Positions 1-12,307 are shown, counted from the first letter of the stretch. The stretch: DNA of 64,000 nucleotides from Calliopum simillimum (GCA_951812925.1 OX638370.1:110932897-110996896); one strand, 5' to 3'. Numbers and translations: made by a program. Notes: a model not told the origin generated them from the letters alone.

Positions 1-53
1 ATTTTTAATCGTCTATATCCTAACTTGAATTTTAATTTATTTTCATTTAACAG

Positions 54-3000
54 AAAGCACTGCAGAAGCAACAAATGCAGACAGAAATGGTCATCAACAC
101 TGCGCCACAGAAGAAAAAGTTTCAAGTAGCAAAGAACCTAAAGAGTAAGTCAGAAAAGTGGGTTAATTTTCCGTTTTTTGGTTTTAACGTTGCTTCGTCG
201 TCCCTTGGGAAAACCAGGACTTGAAGACTTATTTGGCCAAGTCAAAGACTTATAACGCCATCACTAATTACACTTCCATTTTGGAAATTAATATTTCAAA
301 TTTATAGTTTTTGCAATTTCTTTGTTTAATTTTATTTTTTGTCCCTACTGTACATTTCACAACCTTGAAAAAGGCATATGAAACGATTCTGACGCTAAAA
401 CCAAGATAAAGTCCGAAATATCCTATTCTTAAAATTTAAAAATTTTGAAAAAACAGGTTTGGAGACTACAAAATTTTACTGCTCTTTTATACTTACTGAA
501 TGACTTCCAGCGAAAATAAATCACATTATTAAGAATCTCTATACATCACTAAATCATGTCTTATGTACATGAGTCCCAAATTTGTAGTTTGATGGTCTTT
601 GCTACATATTTAAATCTCAGCACTCATTTTTAATATATTGTTTTCATTTATTATTCAGACTCGACCTTCCACTATTAGAAAACGTTGAAGAACTATGTCC
701 TGTTACTTGGAAAGAATTTCGAAAATACACCAATGTCACAGACTTAGTCATTGAGGATACCAAGAGAGCAAAACCGAATACTTATGAAGAGCGCATAAGA
801 AATGAAAAATATTTGACTGATATGATACAAAAATTTTATTTAATATTCTATACACAACCAAAGTATCGACAAGCACGTCCCATAACCTATTTGAAATTGC
901 TAAAGGAATGCCCGCTAGATGTTAAAAACTGCATTTATAGCATACCAGAAGCTTTTCAAAAAAAGAAAAAGCACAAACATAAAAAAAAGGATAAAAGAGA
1001 TGCTACAAACGAATCAAAAACAACCAACACTGATAATGAAAGTAATATAAATCATAGTGAAGATTTGATAAATCCTAAACCAGCCTCGAGTAAAAGGTAC
1101 TTGCATAGATCATTGGATAAATGCAACTAATCAAGTTTGTCCATATTTTTCTTTTATAGTGCAAAATCAACGCAAAAGTCACCAACTAAAGATTTTAATG
1201 AGGAAAATTCAATTTCATATCCAGTAACATTAAAAGAATTTAAAAAACATGTTAATTTTGACGAGGACTTTGATCATTATTTATTAAAGTTAAGCAAAGG
1301 AGATGATAAGAAATTTGAAGAACTTCGTCTAAAGAAGATTTTGCGCTTAGAGCACGGTGAAACATTTTATAAGAAGTTTTATGCAATGCCATGCGTACGG
1401 CATAAATTAAAATTTAAATTCAAATCATGTCCACAATCAATTAAAGATAAAATATTATTAAGGGCATCTTATGATACAAAAACGAGTCAAACATGTGGTA
1501 TGTTTTCCTTCTATTTTTATTGTATAATGCCCCGGACGGACGACAGCTTAAATCTATATTATAGACGTAATAATGCGAATCTTTTTATTGCATGATTTTA
1601 GACATTTTTAAACACATATTTCATAGGCATTGACTAAAAGCAAATTTCCCACATTATTGCGTCTGTAATGTGCATTAGAGCTGCCGTCTGTCTGGGGCAT
1701 TAGACAGATTTCCTAAGCGTCAGTTGCTTGCAAAGCAAAAAATGTTGCATAATTTTAGGTCTTTTACTATATATTTTTAAAGAGCAAAGTTTATAAAAAG
1801 CATCAACTTTGTTATTGATGTGCTGAGTAATATGCATTATGTTCGGCATTATGAAATGCAAAAATATTGCAGCAAAAAAATAAGCTCCTAAACTTATGCA
1901 AAATTTTTTTAAGAAAATGCTGTATCAAAACAAAACAACTGATGTTTAGGAAGAAACCCTAAATTTATTTCTTTTAATAAAATAGAAAAGTCGAATGCAA
2001 ATGCCAGTAAAAATTCAGAAACCGACAACTTTAAGAAAGGAGATAACAGCAATGAGGAGAATCAATTTGAAAAAATGTAAGCATAACGTATTTAATTTTA
2101 ATATTTTGATTTTTTCCATAATATTGAGCACTCAACAATATATTGATTTGCGTTCTTAATTTTTTTGCAGTATACAACTACCTGACGTAGACAATGAAGC
2201 GAAAAAGCGATTTCCCATTACTTTTAGTGTGTTTTTAGAACACACAAATGTACTCGATATTATCGATCAAGAAATATCTCAAAGCAAGCAAAGCGATATC
2301 CATTGCATGCAAAAACTTGCAAACAAATTTTTTATAGCTTTCTACACCAAACCTGAGCTTCGAAACAGTAAACCGCTTAAAGCACTCAAATGTTCACAGT
2401 CTATACAAAATATAATGTTTGAAATTCCCTCAAAATATCAAGTTAATGAATTGCCTGAAAATGATCATGATGAAGGCGCCGAAACATGTAGCAAAACAAG
2501 TAAGGAAACTGATACGAATATTGCAGTAACAATGCACGAGGCAAACATAGCTCAGAACCAAGCTGATGGTATGCTAACAATTTATCACTATAAAATGTTA
2601 ACCAACTAACTATTTCTAGATCCTCATCGAGTCGACAATTTACCAACAACAAGTTGTGACAATTTGATGAAGCTGTTCAAAAAATATCTGAATTGTGATG
2701 AAATTATTGATGAAATTTTTAAGGAAGCTGCTAAAAATAATTCAGAAATATTTAAAAAATTACAAAATGATAAAGTCTTGCGCGCGAGAGCACTACGCAA
2801 TTATTACGAAGCGTTCTACAAAAAACCAGAAATACGCCAACGTTATAAAGTTAGAATGAAGCCATGTTCATCGAGTATAAGAAAATTGATTTTACAAATA
2901 CCAGGGAAAGATTGCTTCAGCGTTGGTAAATCAAACTTATTAAATTGTTTCAATCAATACATTTATAATTGGCTTTATTATAAGGTAATTCAAGTCAACA

Positions 3001-6000
3001 ACTTAAACGTTCCGTAGCTGAAGTTGAAAATGATCCTGAGGAAAAACTACAATCGAAAAAGCAACGAATTTTGGAAACTGAAGTAAATGTGGACAGTCCT
3101 ATGACAAATGTAAATCAAAGTGTCACACACATTAAAGAAAGACAATCTGAAAGCCAACACATTCCAACCAATTTAAAAAGTCCTCATGTTAATATGCAAA
3201 ATAGTAATGCGAAAAATTTACACTTTAGCGATTATGCAGCTAACTTAAGTGAAGATTTTTTTAAAAAATACTTAACCCGAAAGTCGTTAGATTGCTATAC
3301 TGAACAAATGACACCGCTGTTATTGCAACGTATTAAAGAAAAAGTTTTAAAAGCGAAACCTCTTACGGTTGAACCGTCAGCGAAAGCGAAAATTCACATA
3401 AAATCTGTTGAAATGATTAAGCCACCAGATACGAATTTTAAAACTTCAAAAAAGGTTAGTCTGCTTGATAATAGCTTGTTCAAAACAGATATATAACATT
3501 TTTGTTATTTATGTATAAACTTATGTACGTACTATAAAAATATTTCAATTCTTAATTTTTCAGCGCTTTACACTCGCTTATGCTGCCTATTTAAGTGTAG
3601 GTCTTAAACAACGCATACTATTTGCCGTATTAGATATGAGTTTCGATGAGTTTCAAAAATATACTCGCATACATAGTGACGCAGAGTTTAATGAAAATGA
3701 ACACACATTACAATTATACAACAGTGCTATTGCAGTTGAAAAATTGTGGCATCCACGCTTATACATGAGTTTGCTAGACTTACAAGAGTATTTAACAACT
3801 AAAGGAATACGAATCAGCGATATCGATTTTAAGCATATTTCACCGATAATTTTAAATCGTGAAGAAATTTCATTAATAACAAACTTTGATGATATTGTAT
3901 GCTTGGATTACTTTAAAGAAACAGCGAAAAGACTAAAAGATGAGGAAAGTTTACTTAGCGAGAGACGAATACATTTTTATAATAAATGCAAAAGCCATAA
4001 TCAGTGGTTATGGAAGACACCAGTTCTTGAATCAGTAAGCAAATAATTTGTTAATGTTCTATTTAAACACTTAGTTTTATAATTTATTTAGAACTGGAAA
4101 ACAATTTTACAGAATAATGCTGCTGAATATATGCCGAAATTAATAGTGTCGCCAAGAAGAAGCGTAGAAAATGATAACTGCATCAAAGAAGCGTCTGCGG
4201 AAGAAAATAATTGTACTACAGGTACATCATAATTAATTTTTTTTTTAAACTGAAGTGATCGATTTATATACATATTTTAGATTCAACACTTGTTTCAAGT
4301 TATGAATCTCAGTGAACATAGTCTTTAATGTTTATATGCTAAATAATCCAATAATCCAATTCCAGTACAAGTGATTTCAAAAATATTTAATTTTAAAGTT
4401 AAGTCTTTTTTCGGAAGCAATAGAAATTTAAAAACTATACTTTCGTCTCAATTTTTTTGCTTTTGTAAGCAGTCTTTATGCTGAGAATATTAAAGACTAT
4501 TCACTGTCTTGCTGTGCTTTTTGTTAAGTGTTCGTTTTAACATATTTCTATCGAACTATTTTACATTCACAACAGCTAATATCAAGAATTTAGAAAATTG
4601 GAAACTATTTACACATTTTCAAGGATACCCTTATGAAAACGATGATATTGAAACTGTGTTTTATCCACTTGATAATAAATCATATATAGTGGAAGATCAT
4701 CGTTTCGTAAGTGATTCTGAGCAAGTACAATGTTTTTGTTCGAAAATGTCTACGTTCACTGAAACTGTAGAGGCATCTCAAGAAACAGTAATTTTTCCTC
4801 TTACGCGAAAATTATCCCCTACGAACAAACTAAATTCAATATCTAAAAGAAATATAGGCAATACTGATGATAAAGGTAACACAACACACTACACTACACT
4901 TCATTTTTGTCTGTAGGCAATAAGGCTCAAGAAAATATTTCCAAATCAACTCCAGAACAAAACAAAGCCTTCAAAACAAAAAAATATCGCAAAGGGTTAA
5001 AACAAATATGTACATATGTATTTCATACTCATGTCTCAAATTTTTTGAAAATATTTACTTTCTTTTTTGATGATATTTTCGTGTGCGCTATTGTCTACAT
5101 GCTAGGGTGACACTTAAAATACCCGTTCCTGTGCGGTCCCCTCAACAGACTCTAAACAAATAAAACAAAAAAAAAAAATCCTCTGAGAATTTCAGCCCTT
5201 TACCTCATTTCTAAAGCGCAACCCAAGAGTCTTGTATTTTCCTATATTATGCGGATTTTCATTAAAAAAATTGTATCAAGTAAATCAATCAATCCCTGTC
5301 ATGTCACTAAAAATTTTATAAATATCAATAATGGGCTTTGTCATAAATAAACATTCCCAATATTTTCCCAGATTCTAATATGCAATCAGCTATATATATT
5401 AATCGCATTTTGAGTCCTTTAATGTGGTGGCGCGTCAAAAATTCCGGAAAAGTGTTTGAAGTGTCACCCTAATACATACTAACATCATTCATAATTTTTG
5501 GAAACATTTATACTATGTCTATTGAATTGTACGAGAGAGTCTTAAGACCTTTGAGAATATAGTATCCTCAGTGTTTTCCGATGCAAATCTTTCTTGAAAT
5601 GTTTGACATTTTTTAGAATAAATTTCTTCAGGCCTTATCTTTCAGTTCCATTGTAACATTGTTTTATTGGCGTAAAAAAACGCCCAAAATCAAAAACAAA
5701 ATAACGCCGAAACTATTTTCATATAAATTTGGGCGGCAATAACACCTAAAATTTGGGCATTATTTCGTTTTTTTGGTGATATTTCGTTTTTTTTTTTAAC
5801 TAAATAATAATAATAAAATACGCTCAAATTATGTACATATAAATAAATTTTGGGCGTTATTTCCAAAATGATTATCGCCCAAATTTATATGAAAATAATT
5901 TGGGTGTTATTTCGTTTTTGTTTTTGGGCGTTATTTCATTCTTGTTTCGGGCGTTATTTCATACTTTTTGGGCGTTATTTCGTTTTTATTTTGAGCGTTA

Positions 6001-9000
6001 TTGCGTCATTTGATTTTTTGGGGGATATATCGTTTAAAAAAAAAAATCGAAATAATGCTCAAAAAAACGAAATAAACCGAAATTTTTTCGACGTTATTTC
6101 CAAAATGATTTTTTGGACGTTATTTCGTTTTTGTTTTGGGTGTTATTTCGTTTTTATTTTGGGCCCTATTACGTATTTTTATTTTTTGGGCTTATTTCGA
6201 TTTTTTTCCTACCCCTGCGGGTAAGGGGTCAGAATATGCCCGAGGTAAGCATGCCTGTCGTAAGAGGCGAGTAAAAGCGGGTGACCAGCCAGGGTGTGGA
6301 AGGGCGTAGCGTTGGACAGCGTTGCGCCTTGAAAGAAAACCCACAATGCCCGTAACTGGCACTGACAAGGCGAGTCGATGCCGCCTTAAAATAAGCATCT
6401 TGTCAAAATCCTGAAGCGTCTGACCCAGAGTGGGCGGCTGAAATTAAAAGTGAATTTGGCCACTATATTTGCAGCGCTTGCCGGATCCAGCTTTAAGCTT
6501 ATAACTTACTTCGTGGGGCGTTGCCGAGAAGATTATACTAATGAAGCATGGATCGAAAAACGATGGAAAATAACTCTCCAAGTGGTACCCACCAGAGTGT
6601 GGTTAATCCACCTGCCTCGGCAGCATGCACATCGGATTTGGAGCAAGAAACATGCATAGTTAGGAATGATTCTCCCATAACTGGAACCAATATGGTTTCT
6701 CAAAATTTTAAAATCCTTCCGATGAAAACTCGAACACGCATCGGCTCTTGGAATGTCCGAACTCTAAATGAACCAGGCAAAATACACCAAGCCGTTAGAG
6801 AACTCCACAAATTAAATAAAGGAGGAAACATACATACATTTCGATTTTTTTGGTCACCAAATTTATATGAAAATAATTTGGGCGTTTTTTTTGTTTTTGG
6901 GCGCTATTTCATTGGGCGTTATTACGTATTATTATTTTTTGGGTTCATTTGGTTTTTTTTTAAACAAAATAACGCCAAAAAAAATATTAAATTTTGGTAA
7001 TTTTTCCGCGGACAACGATTTACATCACCCGAAGAAGCGGTTGAGGCGTTTAAAACTCATGCTATCAGAGCTATCTTCTTCGGGCTAGTCAAAGTGCTTG
7101 GACAAATGGTCTAAGCGCATAATGTCTGAAGAAACATACCCTAATAAATGTCAAACTTTTCAACTGTAATAAAAATTTACATTGGAAAACACTATATATT
7201 CGCTAAAAGGTATAAGTTTTCCCAAGAGCTGATATTTCATTGATATTAATTCTTCGAGAACGCAGATATCAGACAAAAGTTGGAGGGAATCAAAGACAGT
7301 TACAATTCACCGTGCATAATGAAGAAATTTTATGCATACCCTATGCTTCGAAAGATGATAAAGAACACAAAAAGACAGAAAATATAATAGTTTTTCTAAA
7401 CAAATAAATTTTTTAATTAGTTATGTTAAAATCTAATGAAACTTATTTTATACTATATTTTGGAAAAGATTTTTAAATTAAATAGATATATAATTATATT
7501 TGTAGATGATAATATAGATGAAAACAATGCAACCCGTGATAATGTTTTTCAATCTGAAGCTACATCTATAGGAATTTATCAAAATTTAGAAACTGGTAAA
7601 TCAATCAAATTTTATTTCACAAAAGTAATAACGGAATCTCTTACTTAGCTACGCAAGCTCCAGAACCTAGTGGCATTGAAACTCTGTCAATTATCGCTGA
7701 AAAGTCTACACAAAATCTTTTAGCATGGAGTAGCGGTTCAGCTGAAAAAGAAGAAAACTTGGACCTAAGTAAATTTATTTATTTATACATATTTTTTTCT
7801 TTATTGAACTAATGAAAAATAAATTTTATTACAAAGCTGTTACGAGTCGCAAATTGAATGATGTACCTAATCAAGTCACAGCCAAGAATGTATCAGACGA
7901 TATTTTTTTACCAAGCAGTAATGAATCGATTGGGCAACATATTGCCGCCGTGCGAGTTTCACAAGATGTTTTACTTTCAAGTGCATCGTCTGAAATTAGT
8001 CATTCGCAATCGGCAATAGATTTATATTATTCTCATCTTGTAAAAACACCTTCAAAACTTACGCCAACTCTAGCAAATAAAGTAGAAAACCAGCCAAGAA
8101 GTTCTTCAAGTAAACAAACACAATTTCCTGCAACTAATACGAAACCTAAAACTACAATACCATTGTCACCAAATATTTTTACATCAAGTGGTTCAACTAA
8201 TTCACAACCTCAAAGTCAAAATTTAGCACAAGAAAAGACTATAGTTGCTTGTTTAAATGAATTACATGATAATGCCGAGACTTCTACACACTATAATGTT
8301 AATGGTGAATTTTTTATCAGCATGCCAAATACACAAACTCAGATTCAATCGTTGCCTTCAGATGAGCATTTAAATTTCGATCCATTGAGCGATGTACTTG
8401 AACAGCAAATGAAAGAGCTGTTTGAAGGAGAAGATGAAACGACCGCAGGTATTTATAGATACAATTTTCCGCATGCTAAAAGTATTGCTAAAATATTTAA
8501 TTTTTTAAAGTTCTATATGAAGATGTATTATCAAAGCAAAGTACACAGGACGTACTTAATCGTTTACAAAATGACGCCATTGAGGGTACGTATGTCAAGA
8601 TAATTTTTAAGGCATTTATTGCTGCGATAGTATTGTTAAAGTGAACGTAACTATTCAATGAATTATATGTATAAATTAAAATGCATAAATTTTACTCTTT
8701 TCATCAGGCACATCCAATGATGTAAATACATATGTACTTCTTGAGAATAATGAGAGAGAACCAGCATTGTTACCAGTACTAGAAGATATCAATAACACTG
8801 GTAAGAATTAAGAATATAATAATCGCTTATTCAGGAAAATTGTGAGCTCATAGTCTTTCAGAATAAGTAATTGGATTTATTTTTTAAAAATCAAATGGAT
8901 TATATTATTTTAGCACTAAACAATAACTTTCCTACGGATGCTAATAACAAAATTGTAGAAAAGCAAATTGCTGAAAATTTAACAGAAACTCCAGCAGTAT

Positions 9001-12000
9001 CGTTACATTTACATACGTCCACAGAATTACTTGCTGATGAGACCAACGAAAATACTGGTAAATTTTATTTGTTGTAGTTTTCAAAAAAGTCATATATTTT
9101 ATTTGAAATTGAATTCATTATTTTAGTGCAAAACAGCAGAAATTTGGAAGACGTGGTCAATATCGAGAGTACAATAAGTTTACCGTCTGAAACAGCAGTA
9201 TCAACTCTTGTTGTGTCAAATGTAAATTCAGTACAGCCTATAGAAACAATTTGTACATCAGCTGCAGAAGACTTACAACATTTTCCTGTCGCCGATACGC
9301 AATCTACAGGTAAGTTAAAAATTTCTAACATTTTATACAGCATCTATATCCCGTACCAAAATTCAATGTGCGAGTATAAACTTATCACAAAAGTTAACAA
9401 TTCAAAATCTTTTGTGCTTAAATTTCAGGAAATAATCAAACTGAGGCCGTGTCAAATACAATAAACTTACCATCTGAAACATCGCCAAATGTAAGATCAA
9501 TGGAAGCGAAAGAAACAAATTCTTCAAAAGCTGTAGAGAACTCAGAACAATTATTCGTTGACAATACGCATACATCAGGTACACTTACAAATTACATTCA
9601 ACACGAAGCTTTCGCAATTTTGACATATTCGCCTTATTATTCATTTGAACTATAAGTTTTTCTATTTTATTTATATGTGTTATATTGTTATTATAAAAAA
9701 AACATGTCCAAAATATATGGGGCCCTATTATAAATTTATCGAGCGACTCCCTCTATTGAATTTAGTCCCTTCTCGAGAGGGAGCATTTGCAATCGTAAAT
9801 ATTTCGAGAATGGAAATTCGCCTTTCAGCAGTGGTACTTGGTTTCAATTTTCTTTTAATTTTCGCCAACAAACAACTATGCAACCCTGGTTTTTGCCATT
9901 TGATTTTGACAGCTAAGGTTAAAAAAAAAATAAAAAAAAATATAAAGGGTTATCGTGAATAAAGATTCCCGGGGAATTTTTCTGAGACTGCCGTGCATTT
10001 TCCATTGCATAACCCTTTATATTTTTTTTTTTTTAACCTTAGCTGTCAAAATCAAATGGCAAAAACCAGGGTTGCATAGTTGTTTGTTGGCGAAAATTAA
10101 AAGAAAATTGGAGTACCAAGTACTGCTGAAAGGCGAATTTCCATTCTCGAAATATTTACGATTGCAAATGCTTCCTCTCGGGAAGGGATTATCTTTATCC
10201 ACGATAACCCCCATAAACATCTATATTTCATTAAAAACAAGCAAAACAAAGTACAATAAAATTACAAAATTGTGGAAGGCGATAAAAAAAAAACTACGAG
10301 TTTGTCTGAACTATTTCCAAACCTTCACACTTTTCGTTCTTTTAAATAAATTAATTTAATCCAATAACTTTCCCATTAATCTTTAGATGTCGCCATTAAG
10401 AAGGAAGCTGGACTACCAAATAGATTGCAGTTTTTATTAAACGATTCAGAAATTCAGATAATCGAAACAAATGAACCCAGTCCGATTATAATAAGTGATG
10501 ACGATGATGATGATGGTAATAATGAAAATAAAACGGAAATTCAACCAAAAATTGGTATGCAGTTGCTTACTAATTAACCAGCAATTATTTTCAATTTCAC
10601 ATTTGTTAAATTTTAGCCGGTGACGGAATTAAACAAGAAATTAAATTCTTGGATAAATTACAATTCACTATGGATGACTCAGATAGTACCCCGCAAATTT
10701 GTCCCTTGGAACCATCACCATTCATTGTGCTAGATGATGATGATGACTGCAGTACAGCTTTAATTGAACAACTAATGAATCCAGTAGATGAAACTACCGA
10801 TAAAAGTGTGGGAATTAGTAGAATTTCATCTGCAATTAGTGATGAAACTGGCACATTCTGTGAAGCACAAAAAATACCCAGTTCTATTGAAGAAAATGAG
10901 ACAATACTAGGAAATCAACAACAGCAACAGATTACTGATAGTGATGACATTGAATCTGTACAAACTGTTGAAAATATTTGTGAAGTACCTGCAAATTCGG
11001 ACAACATTGAATCCATTTTAGCAACCAATAATGACCACGATAGTCAGCAAAACGTTCAAGTATTTGCAGACAGAAGTAATTCTTTACAGAGCTCAGAAGA
11101 ATTAGTTTATGAATTCTACATACCATCGACCGAAATTGATTTTAATTACGCTGAACACATAGGGATAGCTGGAACTATAGAGTTACCTGAACAGGAATGC
11201 GTAAGCGTAGACAATGGGTTACAAAAAGTAAATATTGATACAACTGCGGAACCTCAAGTATCAACAGTCGATAATTGTGACACTGCAAAAGAATACAGTA
11301 GTAACATGCATAACATTGCCTTGCCAAACATAAATGTTTTTTCTTCAAATATAACACAAAGAAAAAGACCAACTTCAGCAAAACGAAAGCAAACAAAAAA
11401 CACTGATATTGTACCACAAATATTGCATTCGTTTCGGCCACTTGAAATATGTCCAGTTACTAAAGCACATGAAAATCAAAGACAAAACCAAACATCTGAT
11501 GTCAGCGATGAACAAGAAGACACTGCAACACCACCATCTCAAGTAATCACAACTGAAAGAAAAAGTGTTATAAGTAGCAGTGATGCTACTAAAAGTTTTT
11601 CAGCTTCACAAGCGCTTGCTACAGATTGCACACTATTCAATAATACAGAACTTTTAAGAGACTTACAACAGTTACAGAACAAAGCACCGGAAGAAATAAG
11701 TTCAGTTAATGTGCAGGCCACTTCTTCGACTTGTTCGCTTGCTTCAACCGTGAGTGCTACATCAACTGCCTCAGAACAGGTAAATCAAATTCAATCAAGA
11801 CATAAGACAATATTTTATCGATATATTAGTGAATTTCATTTTTTTGATGCATTAACTGAAACGCACATTGCTCAATATGTATTGCCTGATTTATTAGCAA
11901 TTGGGCAACAGTATATGCAGGCCCAAGTGAAAAGCCGGCATAAGTTTAATTTATATGGTGACTTTTTGAAAGGAATCTTTCCATATTTTTCCCAAGCTAA

Positions 12001-12307
12001 TATAAATGATTTACGTTTCTTGCTTGACGATTTGAAAGAATATCATTTTCGTGCTTTTCAAGAAAATATGATTACTGCACCAGCTGCAGATTTACGTGAA
12101 CGCACACTTTTCTATTTGTTTCGTTTTTCACCAGTTACTTGCTTTTGCCATATTAAATTTGATTGTAACTCATGTGAAAATGGCAGAGTTACGCTGTCAT
12201 ATGCAAGACACATATCACGGCAGCCGCATAAACCGTTAATAGAGGCTATTAAACCTAAAATTTTGGAAAAAATTTCACTTTTAAAATCAAAATTATCAGA
12301 AATTTGA
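54..12307 (+). CDS. Large repeat-domain protein with two SUMO-interacting-type motifs; multi-exon, 5'-truncated, family not recognised
   Basis: I do not recognise this protein. Exons joined by GT-AG sites with matching phase: 54-144, 659-1096, 1160-1497, 1986-2076, 2171-2568, 2620-2925, 2985-3454, 3564-4034, 4092-4221, a short one from 4281, 4576-4875, 4917 to about 5000, perhaps one near 7260-7390, then 7506-7595, 7649-7768, 7837-8448, 8511-8585, 8708-8800, 8914-9057, 9127-9309, 9429-9578, 10387-10554 and 10617-12307. The window opens inside an intron, so the start is missing; about 2,100 residues are visible. Order: four related 80-95 residue domains, a divergent helical block, a long Ser/Thr/Asn/Glu-rich linker, two SIM-like motifs, a basic patch (RKRPTSAKRK, near 11360) and a C-terminal region with a Cys cluster. 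No signal peptide or membrane segment is visible. The basic patches and SIMs suggest a nuclear protein; that is inference. Least certain: the joins around 4281-4576 and 5000-7506. It could be two genes, but phase continuity argues for one. Confidence 0.72.
659..2925 (+). other. Four tandem copies of an unrecognised 80-95 residue domain
   Basis: The exons at 659-1096, 1160-1497, 2171-2568 and 2620-2925 each encode one copy. Shared pattern: an opening Pro-(Val/Ile)-Thr-x-x-x-Phe or equivalent, a Tyr/His-(Thr/Leu)-Asn element, a charged helix, then an aromatic core of the type FYxxFYxxPxxR (FYLIFYTQPKYR, FYKKFYAMPCVR, FFIAFYTKPELR, YYEAFYKKPEIR), and finally a Lys-x-Cys-x-x-(Ser/Asp)-(Ile/Val) turn leading into a hydrophobic helix ending in Ile-Pro. 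Roughly one domain per exon suggests growth by exon duplication. Copy 1 is followed by a very basic Lys/His run near 955-1000. The exon at 3564-4034 starts with a similar Phe-x-x-x-Phe-x-Lys-Tyr-Thr element and may hold a diverged copy. Confidence 0.7.
3564..4221 (+). other. Divergent helical block of the large repeat protein
   Basis: Two phase-0-joined exons (3564-4034 and 4092-4221) encode a well-folded-looking stretch rich in Leu, Ile, Tyr and Trp, unlike the acidic low-complexity linker further on. It opens with an EFQKYT element like the start of the upstream domains but lacks the FYxxFYxxPxxR core; a weak equivalent may be the LWHPRLYMSL segment. It could be a degenerate fifth repeat or a separate domain. 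Function unknown. Confidence 0.55.
5660..6205. repeat. Minisatellite with GGGCGTTATTTCG units
   Basis: About 20 degenerate units of 25-35 bases built around GGGCGTTATTTCG plus T-rich spacer, some inverted: the arm around 5716-5736 is mirrored at 5876-5899. It lies in the long intron between the exon at about 4917-5000 and the one at 7506. The array resumes at 6840-6990 after a retrotransposon fragment. Confidence 0.75.
6208..6830 (+). mobile_element. 5' fragment of an RTE-like non-LTR retrotransposon
   Basis: GC-richer than its surroundings. A reading frame from about 6548 runs into IGSWNVRTLNEPGK (near 6740-6782), the opening strand of the apurinic-type endonuclease domain in RTE-like LINEs; the Asn after Trp is the usual first active-site residue. 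The sequence stops right after it, so the rest of the endonuclease and all of the reverse transcriptase are missing. The upstream 340 bases look like a LINE 5' untranslated region. Minisatellite flanks both sides. Truncation at the 3' end is unusual for target-primed insertion and suggests later deletion. Confidence 0.6.
6840..6990. repeat. Continuation of the GGGCGTTATTTCG minisatellite
   Basis: Units matching the array at 5660-6205 reappear immediately after the RTE fragment, including the shared CCAAATTTATATGAAAATAA stretch. The RTE piece therefore interrupts one array. Confidence 0.65.
7012..7170 (+). mobile_element. C-terminal remnant of a mariner-type transposase
   Basis: One frame reads FTSPEEAVEAFKTHAI and, after a frameshift, a SQSAWTNGL-like piece. 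This resembles the C-terminal tail of mariner transposases (SPEEAVxAF...H followed by a conserved Trp segment). No catalytic core or terminal inverted repeat was found. It lies in an intron of the large repeat gene, just 5' of the possible decayed repeat exon. Confidence 0.45.
7256..7392 (+). other. Possible decayed or partial extra repeat exon
   Basis: One frame reads IRQKLEGIKDSYNSP followed by MKKFYAYPMLRKMIKN. This matches the aromatic core of the four upstream domains (compare FYKKFYAMPCVR in copy 2). The opening Phe-x-x-x-Phe half is not visible and a stop follows almost at once, with no good donor site. It lies just after a mariner remnant, so the exon may have lost its 5' half to insertion. 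Whether it is still spliced in cannot be told from sequence. Confidence 0.4.
9764..10191. repeat. Foldback (hairpin) element in an intron
   Basis: Arms of about 185 bases at 9764-9954 and 10009-10191 are near-perfect inverted copies around a 54-base spacer; the inner ends read ATATAAAGGGTTAT and ATAACCCTTTATAT. A GTTATCGTG(A/G)ATAAAGAT motif occurs in the spacer and, inverted, at the outer right end, so the element may extend to about 10215. It sits between coding exons 9429-9578 and 10387-10554. Paired short ORFs here are mirror artefacts. Confidence 0.8.
10482..10750 (+). other. Two SUMO-interacting-type motifs in adjacent exons
   Basis: At 10482-10515 the protein reads PIIISDDDDDD and at 10721-10750 FIVLDDDDDC. 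Both fit the classical SIM layout: four hydrophobic residues with beta-branched Ile/Val, followed by a run of acidic residues. They sit in consecutive exons about 70 residues apart in the spliced protein. Known SIMs of this layout bind the groove of SUMO; paired SIMs often favour poly-SUMO chains. Binding by this protein is inferred only. Confidence 0.6.
11790..12307 (+). other. C-terminal conserved-looking region with Cys cluster
   Basis: The last 170 residues change from low complexity to a globular composition rich in Phe, Tyr, Leu and His. Near 12140-12175 a C-x-C-x5-C-x2-C cluster (CFCHIKFDCNSC) could bind zinc. The end is a Lys-rich helix before the stop at 12305-12307. I know no family with this pattern. 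It is probably the functional end domain of the protein, because the reading frame stays open for 550 codons without decay. Confidence 0.5.
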
